This document shows positions 1-10,982 of a DNA stretch of 64,000 bases, in pieces (within the stretch, counting starts at the first letter, position 1; each line of letters starts with the position of its first letter). The position numbers and the translations under genes are program-made. Source of the stretch: Excoecaria cochinchinensis (taxonomy: Eukaryota > Streptophyta > Magnoliopsida > Malpighiales > Euphorbiaceae); contig CANTUQ010000031.1 in assembly GCA_947683425.1 (NCBI GenBank), positions 10,042,501 through 10,106,500 on the forward strand. Direction: 5' to 3'. The notes beneath the pieces are model-generated. The model saw only the letters and a list, made by a program, of their open reading frames with translations, was not told where the DNA came from and did not search any database.

Positions 1-664
1 TTGATCAGTTAGATTATGAGATATGTGTGACCAGTCCATTAGGGCATAGTGTCAGTGTGAGTAGAGTCTTTAGGAGTTGTCCTCTAATGGTTGAGGAAGT
101 TGTGCTTCCTGCGGATTTGATTGAGTTGCCTTTCAGAGAGTTTGATCTGATTCTGGGTATGGACTGGTTGGGTAAGCATCGGGCTATAGTTGATTGCCAT
201 AGGAAGACAGTTGTGCTTCGGGATAGAGGTCAGTCTCCTGTGTTTATGAAAGGTTTGGGTGCTAGTTCTTTGAATAATGTGATTTCTGCGATGCAAGCCA
301 AGAGGTTTATCATGAAAGGTTGTGAGGCTTTTCTAGCAGTTGTATTGGATTCCAAGAGAGATCAGGTTCAGATTGAGGACATCCCTATTGTGCGGGAGTT
401 TAGTGATGTATTCCCGAGCGAGTTGCCTGGTTTGCCTCCTGAAAGAGAGGTCGAGTTGTCCATTGAGATTATGCCAAGTACCACACCTATTTCGAAAGCA
501 CCTTATCGGATGGCTCCTGTAGATTTGAGGGAACTTAAGACTCAACTACAAGAGCTATTGGATAAGGGGTTTATTCGACCTAGCATATCTCCTTAGGGAG
601 CTCCAGTTCTGTTTGGCAAAAAGAAAGATGGATCTCTGCGGATGTGTATCGACTACAGGCAGAT
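1..664 (+). pseudogene. chromovirus gag-pol fragment: end of protease and start of reverse transcriptase
   Basis: Fragment of a Ty3/gypsy chromovirus polyprotein, very close to the same part of element A. The frame 27-593 reads the C-terminal half of the aspartic protease (motif ILGMDWLGKHR around 150-180) and runs into the reverse transcriptase N-terminus (LLDKGFIRPSISP). A TAG at 594-596 replaces the Trp codon of the usual SPWGAP motif. The frame then continues with KKKDGSLRMCIDYRQI and stops matching at about 664. The protease active site lies off the left edge. Both ends are broken, so this is a dead fragment. Confidence 0.9.
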
Positions 665-1150
665 CCATTAAATCTTGGTATTTCATTTGAGGGAAAATAA
701 TTAACGTGAAACAAGAAGAAAAAGAGGAAGAGGAAGGGAAGAGGAATGGGAGAACGGGAGGGAAGAGCAAAAATTCTTGCCCTCTCTCTCCTTCTCTCTC
801 TTCTTAGATACCGCCTTCTCACCTCTTGCCACATGTCACATTCCCATTGGCCCAAATTAGATTTTTATGTCAAATTCTCCTTTTTGATCCTCCAACTTCT
901 CGTAACCTCATACATTGATGTTCTTAACTCAATAATTCCTCACATTGAACCACTTAACTAATTTTATTCATTAAATCAAATCATACTTCCATATTTTACA
1001 ATTTTACCCTTTGCCGCACTTGCCGAAACTTTTACTTATATCCTTAATTTATCCATTTAGCAATACCTAACCCGTTAAATTACGCAGCTTTGATCACTAC
1101 TCATCCACAATATGCCCAAATCCTTCCAGGGTACATTTCGGGGTGTAACA
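665..1150 (-). repeat. LTR fragment, minus orientation
   Basis: No coding signal. The stretch has the layout of the outer end of the minus-oriented LTRs further right: a purine-rich run at 707-775, a pyrimidine-rich run at 778-805, then AT-rich DNA ending in GGGGTGTAACA at 1140-1150. That end resembles the GGGGTGTTACA ends of LTRs B, E and G. The rest of this LTR is missing. It joins directly to the gag-pol fragment on its left and to the pararetrovirus relic on its right. The family is not certain. Confidence 0.55.
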
Positions 1151-1234
1151 CCACCAGCAGGCTAGGTAAAGCCATTTATTTGGATTGTCATAATTGACTC
1201 TTCAACTGGTTTGTTTCATGGTTCTCAAGGTAAT

Positions 1235-1247
1235 TGGTATCAGAGCC
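1235..1247 (+). other. tRNA-iMet primer binding site of the pararetrovirus relic
   Basis: TGGTATCAGAGCC is complementary to the 3' end of initiator tRNA-Met, the minus-strand primer of caulimovirids and of many plant gypsy elements. No LTR end sits right before it, and about 60 bp later a reading frame begins that leads into the movement-protein region. This fits a viral genome start better than a retrotransposon leader. Confidence 0.7.
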
Positions 1248-1308
1248 TGAAGAATTGATGCTTAGGTTGTTGTAATGGTAGAGAAATTCGTCCTCTGTGA
1301 AGTCCGGT

Positions 1309-2135
1309 ATGTCTTTATCTAGAACTTCTTCCTCTTGTTCTTCCTTTTCACTTAAACCTGAAACTGCCCAGAAATTGAATTATCTTTATGAATTAACCTT
1401 CTCGGATGATTCACAAAAGATCTAAGATTCACATCTTCCTTTCCTTAACCTATATGATGCCATTGGAAAATCTAGAACAAGTATTTTCTCTGGCATTAAA
1501 ACACTTGTACGACAACCCAGGTCCCAGGTTAAAGAATATGTCCAGTCTTTTTCCTTTAATCAACATTTTATAAAAGCTAACTGGAAAAGAACAATTTGTT
1601 GCCCTTGAAATTCCTTGTGAGTCCATCTCTTATTAGATATGTCAAGACTTAACCCATGTTCACTTTGGAGCTTTTCGTATTGCTGTTACTTACTATGGAC
1701 GCAAAGGTCTTCCTGTTTGTGCTCGAATTGCTCTTCTTCATACTAGATACTTGAATTATTCTCAAGCTGTTATTGGCACGGTTCAAACATCTCTAAATGC
1801 TGGAACAGTCATGTTTACCTTCTATCCTAACTTCAATATGAGGTTAGAGGATTTTCATATTCTTGATAATCTTCAAGTCCAAATCCAGATTACAGGAGTA
1901 GATCAAGTTCAAACCACTAATGTAGCTACCTTGCCCTATCAGATGATATATCGTGTCTAGAATCCTGCACTGGATATTTCCCTCCCTTGTTCAAATGATG
2001 CTTTGATGATTATTGCAGATTCTACTCAAGTTCTAACTTGTGTCCAAATTCCCAAATAGCTTACTAAAGGAGAACTATTAAGGTATTTTCCTCAATCTTG
2101 GCTCACTAGTTATGAGAACCCTCATCAGTAGAAAA
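1309..2135 (+). pseudogene. pararetroviral movement-protein-like region, degraded
   Basis: An ATG at 1309 opens a Ser-rich N-terminus that is cut by a stop within 40 codons. Past several stops and frame changes, about 1570-2110 carries the pattern of the caulimovirid cell-to-cell movement protein core (30K-type): a beta-rich stretch, a conserved Arg-Tyr-Leu segment near 1745, and a Gly-Thr-Val/Pro-Asn-Phe segment near 1800-1835. The longest open piece, 1751-1957, has 69 codons. In a live virus this protein would move the genome through plasmodesmata. Here stops such as those at 1958 and 2058 break it. The family call rests on pattern memory, not on a search. Confidence 0.65.
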
Positions 2136-3760
2136 AGCCTATTCAGTCTACTAGTCCTATCTTTATAAAAGACTGGATGGTATGGTTGAAACACGATTCA
2201 TTCCTCCTGAAGAAGATCAACCTAAATCTTCTATAGCCTCTGTCTTCTCCTCTCAGTTCATGCTTCAACCTTTAACTTCTCTTCAGCAAGAAGAAATTCC
2301 TATTGAAGCCTTTGACAATTCTCGCAATCCCATTTATTCATACAAATAAGATGGCAATTGCTATTGGGATAATTGTGATTGTAATGATTGCTATATAGCC
2401 TCTCTAGAAGTAGAGCTAGATGATGATGACGTCCTTCGAAGGAAAAGAAAAGCTAAGAAAAAGTTTTCTTCTGAAGCCCGTTTTCAAGATCATCTTGATG
2501 AGGATGATGACCCTTTTGTTGGTATACTTGGACAACCATCTAGAAAACTGATTATGCTATCCAATATATGACAACATCGCATTTTAAGCCATCACCTCCA
2601 CCTTCACCATCATCTTCGCCTCAATCTAAACCTTTTCATAAACAACACCCACCTTGTGCAACCTCCTCCCTTGTTTGGAAACCCAAACCTATCCAACCTC
2701 ACATACTGTGTTCATGTACCAACCAACTGGTACATATTCAGATGAATTTCCAACCCTACAGGAAACCACAAACCCAAACACAAAAATATGCACTACACCC
2801 TTCGTTAAATCTCCAGGAATAACTATTGAAGGAACTCCTCGATCAGTTCAGCCAGCTGAAGCAGTTCTTAACTGGCAATCTGAGAATGCTTTAGCTCAGA
2901 ATAAGGTTTTTCACAGAATAGAAACAAAAGTGGATCATGTTTCTTTCCGTGTAGAAACCTTAGATTCCAAGATCTCTAACCAAAATTCTGCTGCTTACTA
3001 GTTATTAATCAGACTATAGAATCAAGTTGCTGAATTAGACAAACAACTCATGTCTGCTATCGCTCAACGAGTCTATGATTCTACTTTCCAAGAAAAGGCC
3101 TTTGAAATAACCCGTTGGAAAGCATATATTGCAATAATTAAAACAAATGTTACCAATACCACAATCCCATCTCCACCCACAATATCCTTCCCTTTTTATA
3201 ACCCTAATCTTACCCCTTATACCCATCAGCCTTTTATCTAAGTTCCTCCTTATTCTAAACCCTCTCAAGCAGACCTTGATGCCCTAGGCCATTCACATAA
3301 ATTGTTCATGCAGCAATAACTTTGCAAACAACATAAACGTTCCGCAACCCTTGACCCTACAATCCTTTTATCCACTACTGAAACCACACCATCTACTTCC
3401 CATTCTTCTCCAACCATCTCAACCACTGACATTCAGTAAAAGGATATTGTAATCTATGGAGCACCATTACCCACATCCCATATGATCCAACCCTCTCACA
3501 CTAATATCCTTATCAGTTTTTTGAAACAAAAGGCTCTCCAATCTGTTCCTACTGTCTCATTTGCCACTCCTAGTGATTTTGATGATCACTTAGATTCATC
3601 TGAAGAAGATTCTATCCATTCAGAAGGAGATGAAGTTGATCCAAAGCATTTTCCTATGCTTATGGCAGATCCACCTAAAAGCACAACTACTCATCAGTAT
3701 CAGGCTGATGAACCTGAAGATGAAGCTGAAAGCAGGCCACCTCCTTAGCAACTAACCTCT
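2136..3760 (+). pseudogene. pararetroviral linker between movement and coat regions
   Basis: Low-complexity coding remains join the two recognisable domains. About 2410-2520 reads as a mixed acidic/basic stretch, 2568-2760 is Pro/Ser-rich, 2850-3000 looks coiled-coil-like with repeated Gln/Asn/Leu, and 3560-3745 is strongly acidic (Asp, Glu, Ser). An acidic segment just before the coat domain is common in caulimovirid capsid precursors. Stops occur at about 3000, 3240, 3320 and 3438 and the frame changes several times. I assign no separate function. Confidence 0.5.
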
Positions 3761-4710
3761 GGTCCTTGGTTCTAATTTGAAGACATTCCCCAACATAAGT
3801 GGAGAGATTGCATTCAAGAATTTTATGCTTGGCTTGAACTTCAAATCAGACGACCTAAAGTCACTTTTCTTAAGCCTGTTATCACTGAATTTTTGTCTCA
3901 TTTCATAGGATGACTTTGTGATTGGTTTGTTCGCTTCGATGAATATTCTAAGCTCCAATTTCTCCGTTGTGAATAAATTGCCTATGTTCTCCAGAAGATC
4001 CATACTGAGTTTATTAGCAATATAACTGATTTCGAAGAAGTTGCTCGTGATGACTATTTCAGAATCAAGTGATGTTCCCTTATTCGTAAGGATCATGGCA
4101 AGCATTACAAAAAGATATCTAAAGGTTTTTATATGCTTAATGGTTCTAATGATCCAAATCTCAAGCAAGGATTTTTATCCTCAATTCCTGACCAACTAGC
4201 TGATAGCACAATGTACCTCATTAGAGAACAAGGAATACAGCTCAATTCTTTATCTCTTGGACAAATTTTCCAAAAGGTACTCATGGCCCTAGATCATCTT
4301 TGTAGTTCCCAAAAGCGAATCAAAGATACATTTAATAAGGGAAAAGATCCTCAAATCAAACTTGCCTGCAAAAGACCTGATTTGGAAATTAATTATTTTC
4401 CGAAGAAAGACTGTTCTTGTAAACCTTACCAGAAGTGTACTTCTAAAAGATTTCTGCAAGGTTTTCCTCTACAAAAAAAGAGAAGAATTCGATATTTTCA
4501 ATGGAAACAATTCAAATAGAAAGGAGATAGATGTTACATCTGCAACAAAAAAGGGCATTTTGCTAAAAATTGTCCTAACAGAAGGAAATCCCAAAAGCTT
4601 ATTCAACACATCCAACAAGTTTCTTCAATCAATCTGCATGAAGACGATATTGAATCTCTCTTCTCTGTTGACGATGGAGTTGATCCTTATACCCTCTTTG
4701 CAACCTAGAC
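3761..4710 (+). pseudogene. pararetroviral coat-protein-like region with CCHC zinc finger, degraded
   Basis: The region reads as a caulimovirid coat protein: a Trp-containing helical part near 3800-3960, a middle part at 4133-4519 that stays open for 128 codons, a Lys/Arg/Cys-rich tail near 4400-4500, and a retroviral-type zinc knuckle CX2CX4HX4C at 4532-4573. The knuckle binds nucleic acid in capsid assembly. Stops at about 3912, 3974, 4072 and 4517 break the frame. After the knuckle an acidic stretch leads to a stop near 4707, then virus-like sequence ends. No protease or RT follows. Confidence 0.7.
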
Positions 4711-5582
4711 TGGTTAGCAGGCACTCTAATAGATCAGAATTCAAATAATTTTATAATGAACATTAATAACTTTATGTGTTATCAAAAATACAAATACATA
4801 TTTAATCATCATATCATTATTCATATAATAAGCATTGCTCACAATCTTGAATTATAGTTAGTCATTATGTTAATTAATTCTTTATTATGAATTTTATTCC
4901 ATTTCACAGACAATTTATTCAAATATCTTTATTGCATAATCATTATACAAGAAACAATTAATTTCAGGTAAGACAATATATGCAAAACTGAGTAAAAATT
5001 AAGAATACATCATGCTGAAAATAAGGGTTACACGGTGGTCAGGAATTCCTGACCACCGTGTAAATAGCATGAAAAAATTAAAATCCAAAACATAAGCTTT
5101 TTACATGGCGGGGTGGATTTTCACACAGCGGGTAGGTATGTCACATGGTGGGCAGAAAACCCTGACCACCTTGTGAAACAGAAAACAAGCAAAATTCAAC
5201 ATCCCGAATGCTTTTACACGGCGAGCAGGAAATCCTGACCGCCGTGCAAAATCGATATCAGGCTCATTTCAACCTCTAAAATATGATTACACGGCGGGCA
5301 AGAATCCCTAACTGTCGTGCTACTAAAAATTTGCAAGAATTGAATCTTGCAAAACCCTAAGTTCAATTGCTAATCAAACTTTACTCTAAATTCAACATTT
5401 ATCAATTCAATTTCCATCATAACCGAAGTACACAAATGCTTTAAATTCATTAAACACAATAGTCATAGAATTAGAATTCTTAAAGCAAAACTTATATTAA
5501 GTGAATTAAATCATGCTCCAATGTGAAAAAAAAATGGAAAATGCATTTTTCTGTCTTTCACTTATTAGATAATCTTACTAAC
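4711..5582 (-). repeat. LTR remnant, left arm of a large inverted repeat
   Basis: Starts with GACTGGTTAGCAGGC, the minus-sense version of the segment that flanks the AGGCATGCCT box in other LTRs here, and continues with AT-rich DNA and a palindrome array. 4711-5110 matches the reverse complement of about 6598-7036 at roughly 85-90 percent by eye. 5110-5520 has no partner in the other arm. There is no open frame of note. Confidence 0.65.
5027..5325. repeat. palindrome array, about 73-bp period, ACACGGTGG class
   Basis: The best unit, 5028-5063, is a near-perfect dyad: CACGGTGGTCAGGAATTC and its mirror. Weaker copies begin at about 5101, 5141, 5214 and 5287. Spacings are 73, 40, 73 and 73 bp, so one unit is shortened. 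The linkers differ from those of the D/H/J arrays although the period is the same. Confidence 0.75.
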
Positions 5583-6260
5583 TATCAAATATTTCAATTA
5601 TTCAGGTCGAATGCACCTCTAGAATAGAGAGGTAGAGGCAGGGGCAGAGGCAGAGGTCGAGGTGGATTTGGTCAGTGTAGGGGTAATCAAAGTACAACTT
5701 CTGTGATAGTGGAAAGACCTCCTGTTGCTCCAGCTCTAGCTCGAGCTTATGCAATGAAGGCTCATGAGGAGCAAGATGCCCTCAAAGTTATAGCTAGTAT
5801 TTTCTCTTTATTTGATTTTGATATGCATACTTTGATTGATCCGGGTTCTACCCACTCATATGTTTGCACTAGGGGTTTGTCTGAAAAGATGTTATCTGTA
5901 GATCATTTATCATATGATAAGACTATTGCTACTTTGTCATTACAGCACAGTATATCATATGATAAATGATCTACATATAACATCTTATCAGACAAGCCCC
6001 CCCAGTGTAAACATATGAATGAGTGGAAACCGGATCAATCAAAGTATGCATATCAAAATCAAATAAAGAGAAAAAACTAGCTATAACTTTCGGTGCATCT
6101 TGCTTCTCACGAGCCTTCATTACATAAGCTAGAGCTAGAGCAATAGGAGGTCTTTCCACTATCTTAGAAGCTGTACTCTAACTACCTCTACATTGACCAA
6201 ATTCACCTCGACCTTTGCCTCTACCTCTTTATTCTGGTGTTGCATTCGACTTGAATAATT
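5583..6260. repeat. inverted duplication of a gag-protease segment
   Basis: 5583-5920 (plus) encodes a Gly/Arg-rich gag tail, an ARAYAMKA linker and the protease site DPGSTHS at about 5848. 5951-6260 is the same segment on the minus strand, with about 85-90 percent identity by eye and only about 30 bp between the arms. Each arm has its own substitutions and small indels; the minus copy has DPVSTHS, losing the active-site Gly. The arrangement would fold into a stem of about 300 bp if transcribed. Neither arm is a usable gene. Confidence 0.85.
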
Positions 6261-6334
6261 GAAATGATTGATAGTTAGATTATTTGATAAGTGAAGGATA
6301 GAAAAATGAATTATGCATTTTGTTTTCACATTGC

Positions 6335-6597
6335 AAACCAGTAACAAAGTCTATAGTAATATTATCCCATTTCCACTATGGAATTGGAATGGGATTCAAC
6401 AAACTAGATGGAACTTGGTGTTCAGCTTTCACTTGCTAACATGTCAAACATTTAGATACATATTCAATTACATCTCTTTTCATTTCAGGCCACCAATAAT
6501 ATTGTTTCAAATCCTGGTACATCTTGTTACCCCTAGGATGCATTGTAAACATAGTATTATGGGCCTCATGTAACAATTTCTTCCTTAATTTTTCTAC
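6335..6597 (-). pseudogene. chromovirus integrase fragment
   Basis: On the minus strand this matches the integrase N-terminal zinc-binding and early catalytic region of element A (compare 12100-12310), for example the segment around the MHPRG and YYWWP-like motifs. It is interrupted by stops and joined at 6597/6598 to LTR sequence. The left arm of the surrounding inverted repeat has no counterpart, so it is a rearranged piece. Confidence 0.7.
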
Positions 6598-7845
6598 CTG
6601 CCCACCATGTGAAAATCCTCCCCGTCGTGTAAATAGCTTATGTTTTAGATTTTAATTTCTTTCATGCTATTTACACAGTGGTCAGGAATTCATGACCACT
6701 GTGTAACCCCTATTTTTTGCATATTACATATTCTTAATTTTTACTTAGTTTTACAAATCCTGTCTTACCTGAAATTAATTATTTCTTATATAATGATTAT
6801 GCAATAAAGATATATGAATAAATTGTCTGTGAAATTTAATAAAATCCATAACAAAGACTTAATTAACATAATGACTAACTATGATTTAAGATTGTGAGTG
6901 ATGCTTATCATATGAATAATGATCTGATGATTAAATATATATTTGTATTTTTGATAACAAATGAAGTTATTATTATTCATTATACGATTATTTGAATTCT
7001 GATATGTTGGAGTGCCTGCTAGCCAGTCTAGGTAGTGGATAGATAGGCATGCCTATAGGGGGGCCCGAGCAGCTGCTACTTGATTTCTTCCCTGCGAGGA
7101 TGCTAGATTATATTTATATATTTCATAAGTTCGGGAACAACTTGTTATGATATCTTCCCTTTGGGGATGCTTGTATCTTCCTTTAGTGATGTTTTGTTAA
7201 AAATCAGTCATGTTAATAGCATTTGTTTCGATCATGTAAACACATGAATATTGGTAACATGTAATTGAATTTGAATAATTAATCTGTTTTATGTAGTTAT
7301 TTAACTGTTCACTTAATGTTTGCACTTATTCTTCTACATAAGTTTATATATATAATTTCAAATTGTATCTGTAATTCTTGATTTGCTTATGACATATGTA
7401 TGTTTTGCATCAATGACTCCTATGAGGGGTTATCCATTATCATTTTTGAATCCTCATTAAGCTTTATGCTTATCATGGATTTTCTTTTAATCTGTGTAGG
7501 TACTGGTGATAGTTCCACTCATAAGGAAATTCCGCAAGGTCACAAGGCGACATAGGCATAGGTAATTGGAGGAAGTTTTTTTTATTGATGTAGGTCTCTT
7601 TTTGGTTTGAAATTTTGTAAAAATTTTAATATGTGGTCTGTAATTATATAATTAGAGGACTTGAATTCCTGAGATCAGCAATGCATGGTTTAATTTATAT
7701 AGTTATGTTTATTCAGATTATAAATAAATGTATGATTAAAAATATATGTATGTTTCTGATTAATTCGATTTGCTTGTGTGATATCGTCTATAAGATTTCT
7801 ATGTTTACAGTTAATCTCTATCATGTAGTAAGGGGCACTACAACA
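6598..7845 (+). repeat. LTR remnant, right arm of inverted repeat and downstream LTR part
   Basis: 6598-7036 pairs with 4711-5110. It holds palindromes of the ACACAGTGG class, the best at 6675-6708. Beyond the arm come the AGGCATGCCT box (7045-7054), short GGGGATGC-type repeats, a weakened ATTAAGC...GCTTAT stem at about 7456-7472, and a GTGTAGGTACTGG segment. This is the same order as in the complete plus-strand LTRs G and H. The 3' end is probably near 7840. No coding sequence. Confidence 0.7.
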
Positions 7846-8541
7846 CCACTGGCAGGAATTCCTGCCTGCTATGTAACCACCTCTGCCCACCGTGTAACCT
7901 TCATGTTTTCATCCATTAATTTGTAATTTTCTTTACGTTTTGAACAAGATTTCAGTTTAACTCTTCTAGAACTTATCTAAAATATTTTTAATGATTTAGG
8001 AATGATATGAATACATGGAAAATTATAAAATATGATGTGTACATAATAGTGTAAGTTATTATGCATGAACTTTAAAATACGCAATTGAATTTAAATTGGT
8101 ATCAGTTTATTGGTGTAAATGAAAATGGTGAAATTTGTTCAGAATTACTTATAAGTTAAATGCATAATCATAAATTATTGTTGTGATTAAATTATGAGTA
8201 GAATTTAGTTGTTTTAATTAATTAGCCTGCTATGACCGGGATGTGGATAGATAGGCATGCCTATAAGGACCATAATTGCTGCAGCCCTCTGTTCTGTAGA
8301 CCCCATTGCAGTTATTACTCAGACCCCATTTGGGTCATTATTTTAGACCCTGTTGGGGTCACCATTTGAAATTGATTTGTTATTGCTCTATATTTGCATT
8401 GTACCTATGGGCACCCATTGTTCTGTATTTCCCGTTATCCACTTCCTTTGGGAATGTAGGCAAACTATTAAACTTTATGTGATAAATGAATATTATGAAA
8501 TGTGAATCCTTTAAAGAATGTATATATATACATGTGCTTAT
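7846..8541 (+). repeat. LTR F, first part (target of element C)
   Basis: Begins around a palindrome (CTGGCAGGAATTCCTGCC at 7851-7868) followed by a CACCGTGTAA half-unit near 7890. It has an AGGCATGCCT box at 8253-8262 and four imperfect short repeats of the ACCCCATTTGGGTC type (8290-8360). It breaks at 8541, where element C begins. The continuation, with the expected CTAAGC stem-loop, is at 54936. No coding sequence. Confidence 0.75.
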
Positions 8542-9770
8542 TGTAGTGGTCCAAATACCGAGTTAGAAGTGCACAGTGAATGTTTACTGTAACACCCCCT
8601 TCCCATACGTAGGCGATCCCATCCGAGAAGGAGTGAGATGCCGTATGAGTAAAGGTGCCACCAAGCAAGTACAAAGTATAATATACAATCATTCATAACA
8701 TACATTCGGAAAATACAGAATAATTAAAAACTATACATACAGAAAGCAAAAGCTGATCATGCATTACTATAATTAAACTATTACAATAATGTTCTGATCA
8801 AATAGCTGAAACGAAATAATATTACATATCCAAAATATAGTTACAAAAGCGGAAGCTGATACAAAACTGATACATGAGAGTTCTAAACAAAACGAATCAT
8901 CACTGATAAAAAATAGCCCTACACTAAAAACTCTTCTGTGTTGGCTTGATGATGGCGACTCTCTCAAGGCAAAACGTCTTCCGCACCTGCACGGGTAAAA
9001 ACACCGTGCTAAGCGATATACGCTTAGTGGGGAAACACACACAAATTATGGACGGCCATTCACAATGGTCGTCAAAGCAGATCACATTCACAATGGCATT
9101 ATGCAAAGGTTATAACATAGTTGCTACAAGCATGTTCATATTTTAAAACCAAACATTCAGTATCTCAATAACCATAACCATTACAGAATAATCCAACATG
9201 CATTTCATCATTAAACTCATTCAGATAATTCATTTCATAGCCAAATCAGATCAGAACAATTCCATTAACATTTAAAGAACACCTGCTGACTCTAGACAGT
9301 GGATAACGAGTGTACTGAGGGTACCTTACGGGTACGAATCGAATACTGAGGGTACCTCACAGGTACAAGTCAAATATTATATCATTTATCAAAACATGTT
9401 AATTATATACTGAGGGAATCTTAAACAAGATTCTATACTGAAGGGTTCGCGAGGAACCAAACGGGGACCTGATCGGGGTCCAAACTGAACTGAGGGCTGC
9501 AGCTAAAGACTCTATTAGGCATGCCTAACTATCCACTTACTTGACTCTAGCAGGCTATGCGATATTCAAATCATATTACAGAATATCATATACACATCAT
9601 TGGAATAATCATAGTATTACGCGAATCGAGACATATAAAATTATGACATGTATCACATAGTGATAAGATTCATTTGGAAGAAATATTAAATTCAGTTCTG
9701 AGTTAAAAACCAGGAAATTTCGGAAAAACGAGCTGAGAGGAGAAACTGGTGACTCAACAGGCAGGTCACG

Positions 9771-10090
9771 GCGTGACCGAGGGTCACGTCTCGTGACCTG
9801 CTTGTTTCTCGCCAATCGCGTTGCGTGATCCTCGCGGGTCACGCAATGCTTATGCAGGTCACGGCGTGACCGAGGGTCACGCGACGTGACGCTGCTTCTC
9901 CCTCGCAGATCACGTTGCGTGATCTGCCTTTTCTTCGCAGGTCGCACGACGTGACCGAAGATCACGTCGCGTGACTTGCTTATTCTTCAGCTGGTCACGC
10001 GACTGGCTTCTCAGGAGGCAGGTCACGGCGTGACCGAGGGTCACGTCTCGTGACTTGCCTTCTTCCGTAGCGAGTCACGCAACGAAGAAC
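9771..10090. repeat. palindrome array in 3' LTR of A, about 83-bp period, GGTCACGGCGTGACC class
   Basis: Paired dyads such as GGTCACGGCGTGACC and GGTCACG...CGTGACC recur. Main units start at about 9771, 9854, 9937 and 10018 (spacings 83, 83 and 81). Between them lie secondary dyads such as GATCACGTTGCGTGATC (9908-9924). The block is far richer in CG than the flanking AT-rich LTR. Confidence 0.85.
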
Positions 10091-10360
10091 AGTACCTCAA
10101 TTTCCAGAATTTCCAGAATTTCCAGGAACGAGAATTCAACCCCAATTTGATTAAAAACCATTCAAACCTGATCTTACCTTCCAGAAATCATCTCAATTCA
10201 CATAATCAATATACATGCAACTCAATTTAGCATTTAAACAACCAAATCAAGACTAATTGATTCAAGCTCTTCAAGAACATATAAACCCTAGAATTCACAG
10301 TAACATCAAAATTGTACAAATCACAATCATAAATTCCCAAACCTGAATTCTAAGCCTCTA

Positions 10361-10532
10361 TCACTTAGCTCCACTAGGACCAGCAACTTCTTTGCCCTTT
10401 GGATCACGTGGAGCCTCAGCTAGAACACCAACACAGCAAAAACATTCACAAAGTAAACCCTAAGTTAAACCTAGCTCAAGGAAGAAGAAGATGCAAAAAT
10501 ACAGTAAAACAAAGACTAGATCTTGCACTTAC
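10361..10532 (-). other. intron-like segment and conserved short exon in LTR A
   Basis: In element sense a GTAAGT donor (10532-10527) and a TTCTAG acceptor (10420) bound a 113-bp segment. The following exon-like part has a frame reading EAPRDPKGKEVAGPSGAK and then TGA (10363-10361). LTRs D and G have the same peptide pattern with mostly third-position changes, which suggests it was once, or is, translated. No ATG is visible in frame upstream; the frame before the donor hits a TAG. The copy in the other A LTR is at 17510-17681. Confidence 0.55.
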
Positions 10533-10982
10533 CAAGCTAAGGAATGCAAGGGGAGGATTAATTTCACCAATAGAACCTTGAATCAAAATACACAGTACTT
10601 GGGAATAAAGAAAGTGAGGAAGAAGAGAGTGAGTGAGAAAGAACGTGAATCTGTAAGTTTAGGTTCCTTTTCTCTCATTCCCTTTTCTTTTTCTTTTCTT
10701 TATTCTAAATATGTATCAAACTCCTATTGGTGACACTAATCACTCACACTAAAATAACCTACACTACACACACCTAAAACCCTCTTCACTTATGCATACC
10801 CTACCATGGTATGAACACATGCACACAAGTATATCTCATTTAATTAAACACACTAATGCCATGTATGCACCCACATAAAAATAAACCCCAAAATCATACA
10901 TTTTACTGAAATACCCTTATGAAATACTGTACACATGCGAATGCTTACACATACAGACAGACAGACGAACAGACAGACAGGC

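Larger units (their letters stand above)
1151..4710 (+). mobile_element. endogenous pararetrovirus (Caulimoviridae-like) relic, polymerase missing
   Basis: Three pieces in the order typical of caulimovirid genomes support this: a tRNA-Met primer site, a movement-protein-like region and a coat-protein-like region with a CCHC finger. Protease, reverse transcriptase and RNase H, which should follow the coat protein, are absent; the sequence changes at about 4710 to LTR debris. Every segment has several in-frame stops, so nothing here can make a functional product. The arrangement recalls endogenous florendovirus- or petuvirus-like copies, but genus assignment needs the missing RT. No LTRs bound it, as expected for a pararetrovirus. 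Confidence 0.75.

Noticed and set aside
9609..9965. 118-codon Arg/Ser/Asp-rich frame (and its twin at 16758-17114)
   Set aside because: It is the translation of the palindrome array in LTR A. It has no domain pattern, and similar frames appear in every array on both strands.
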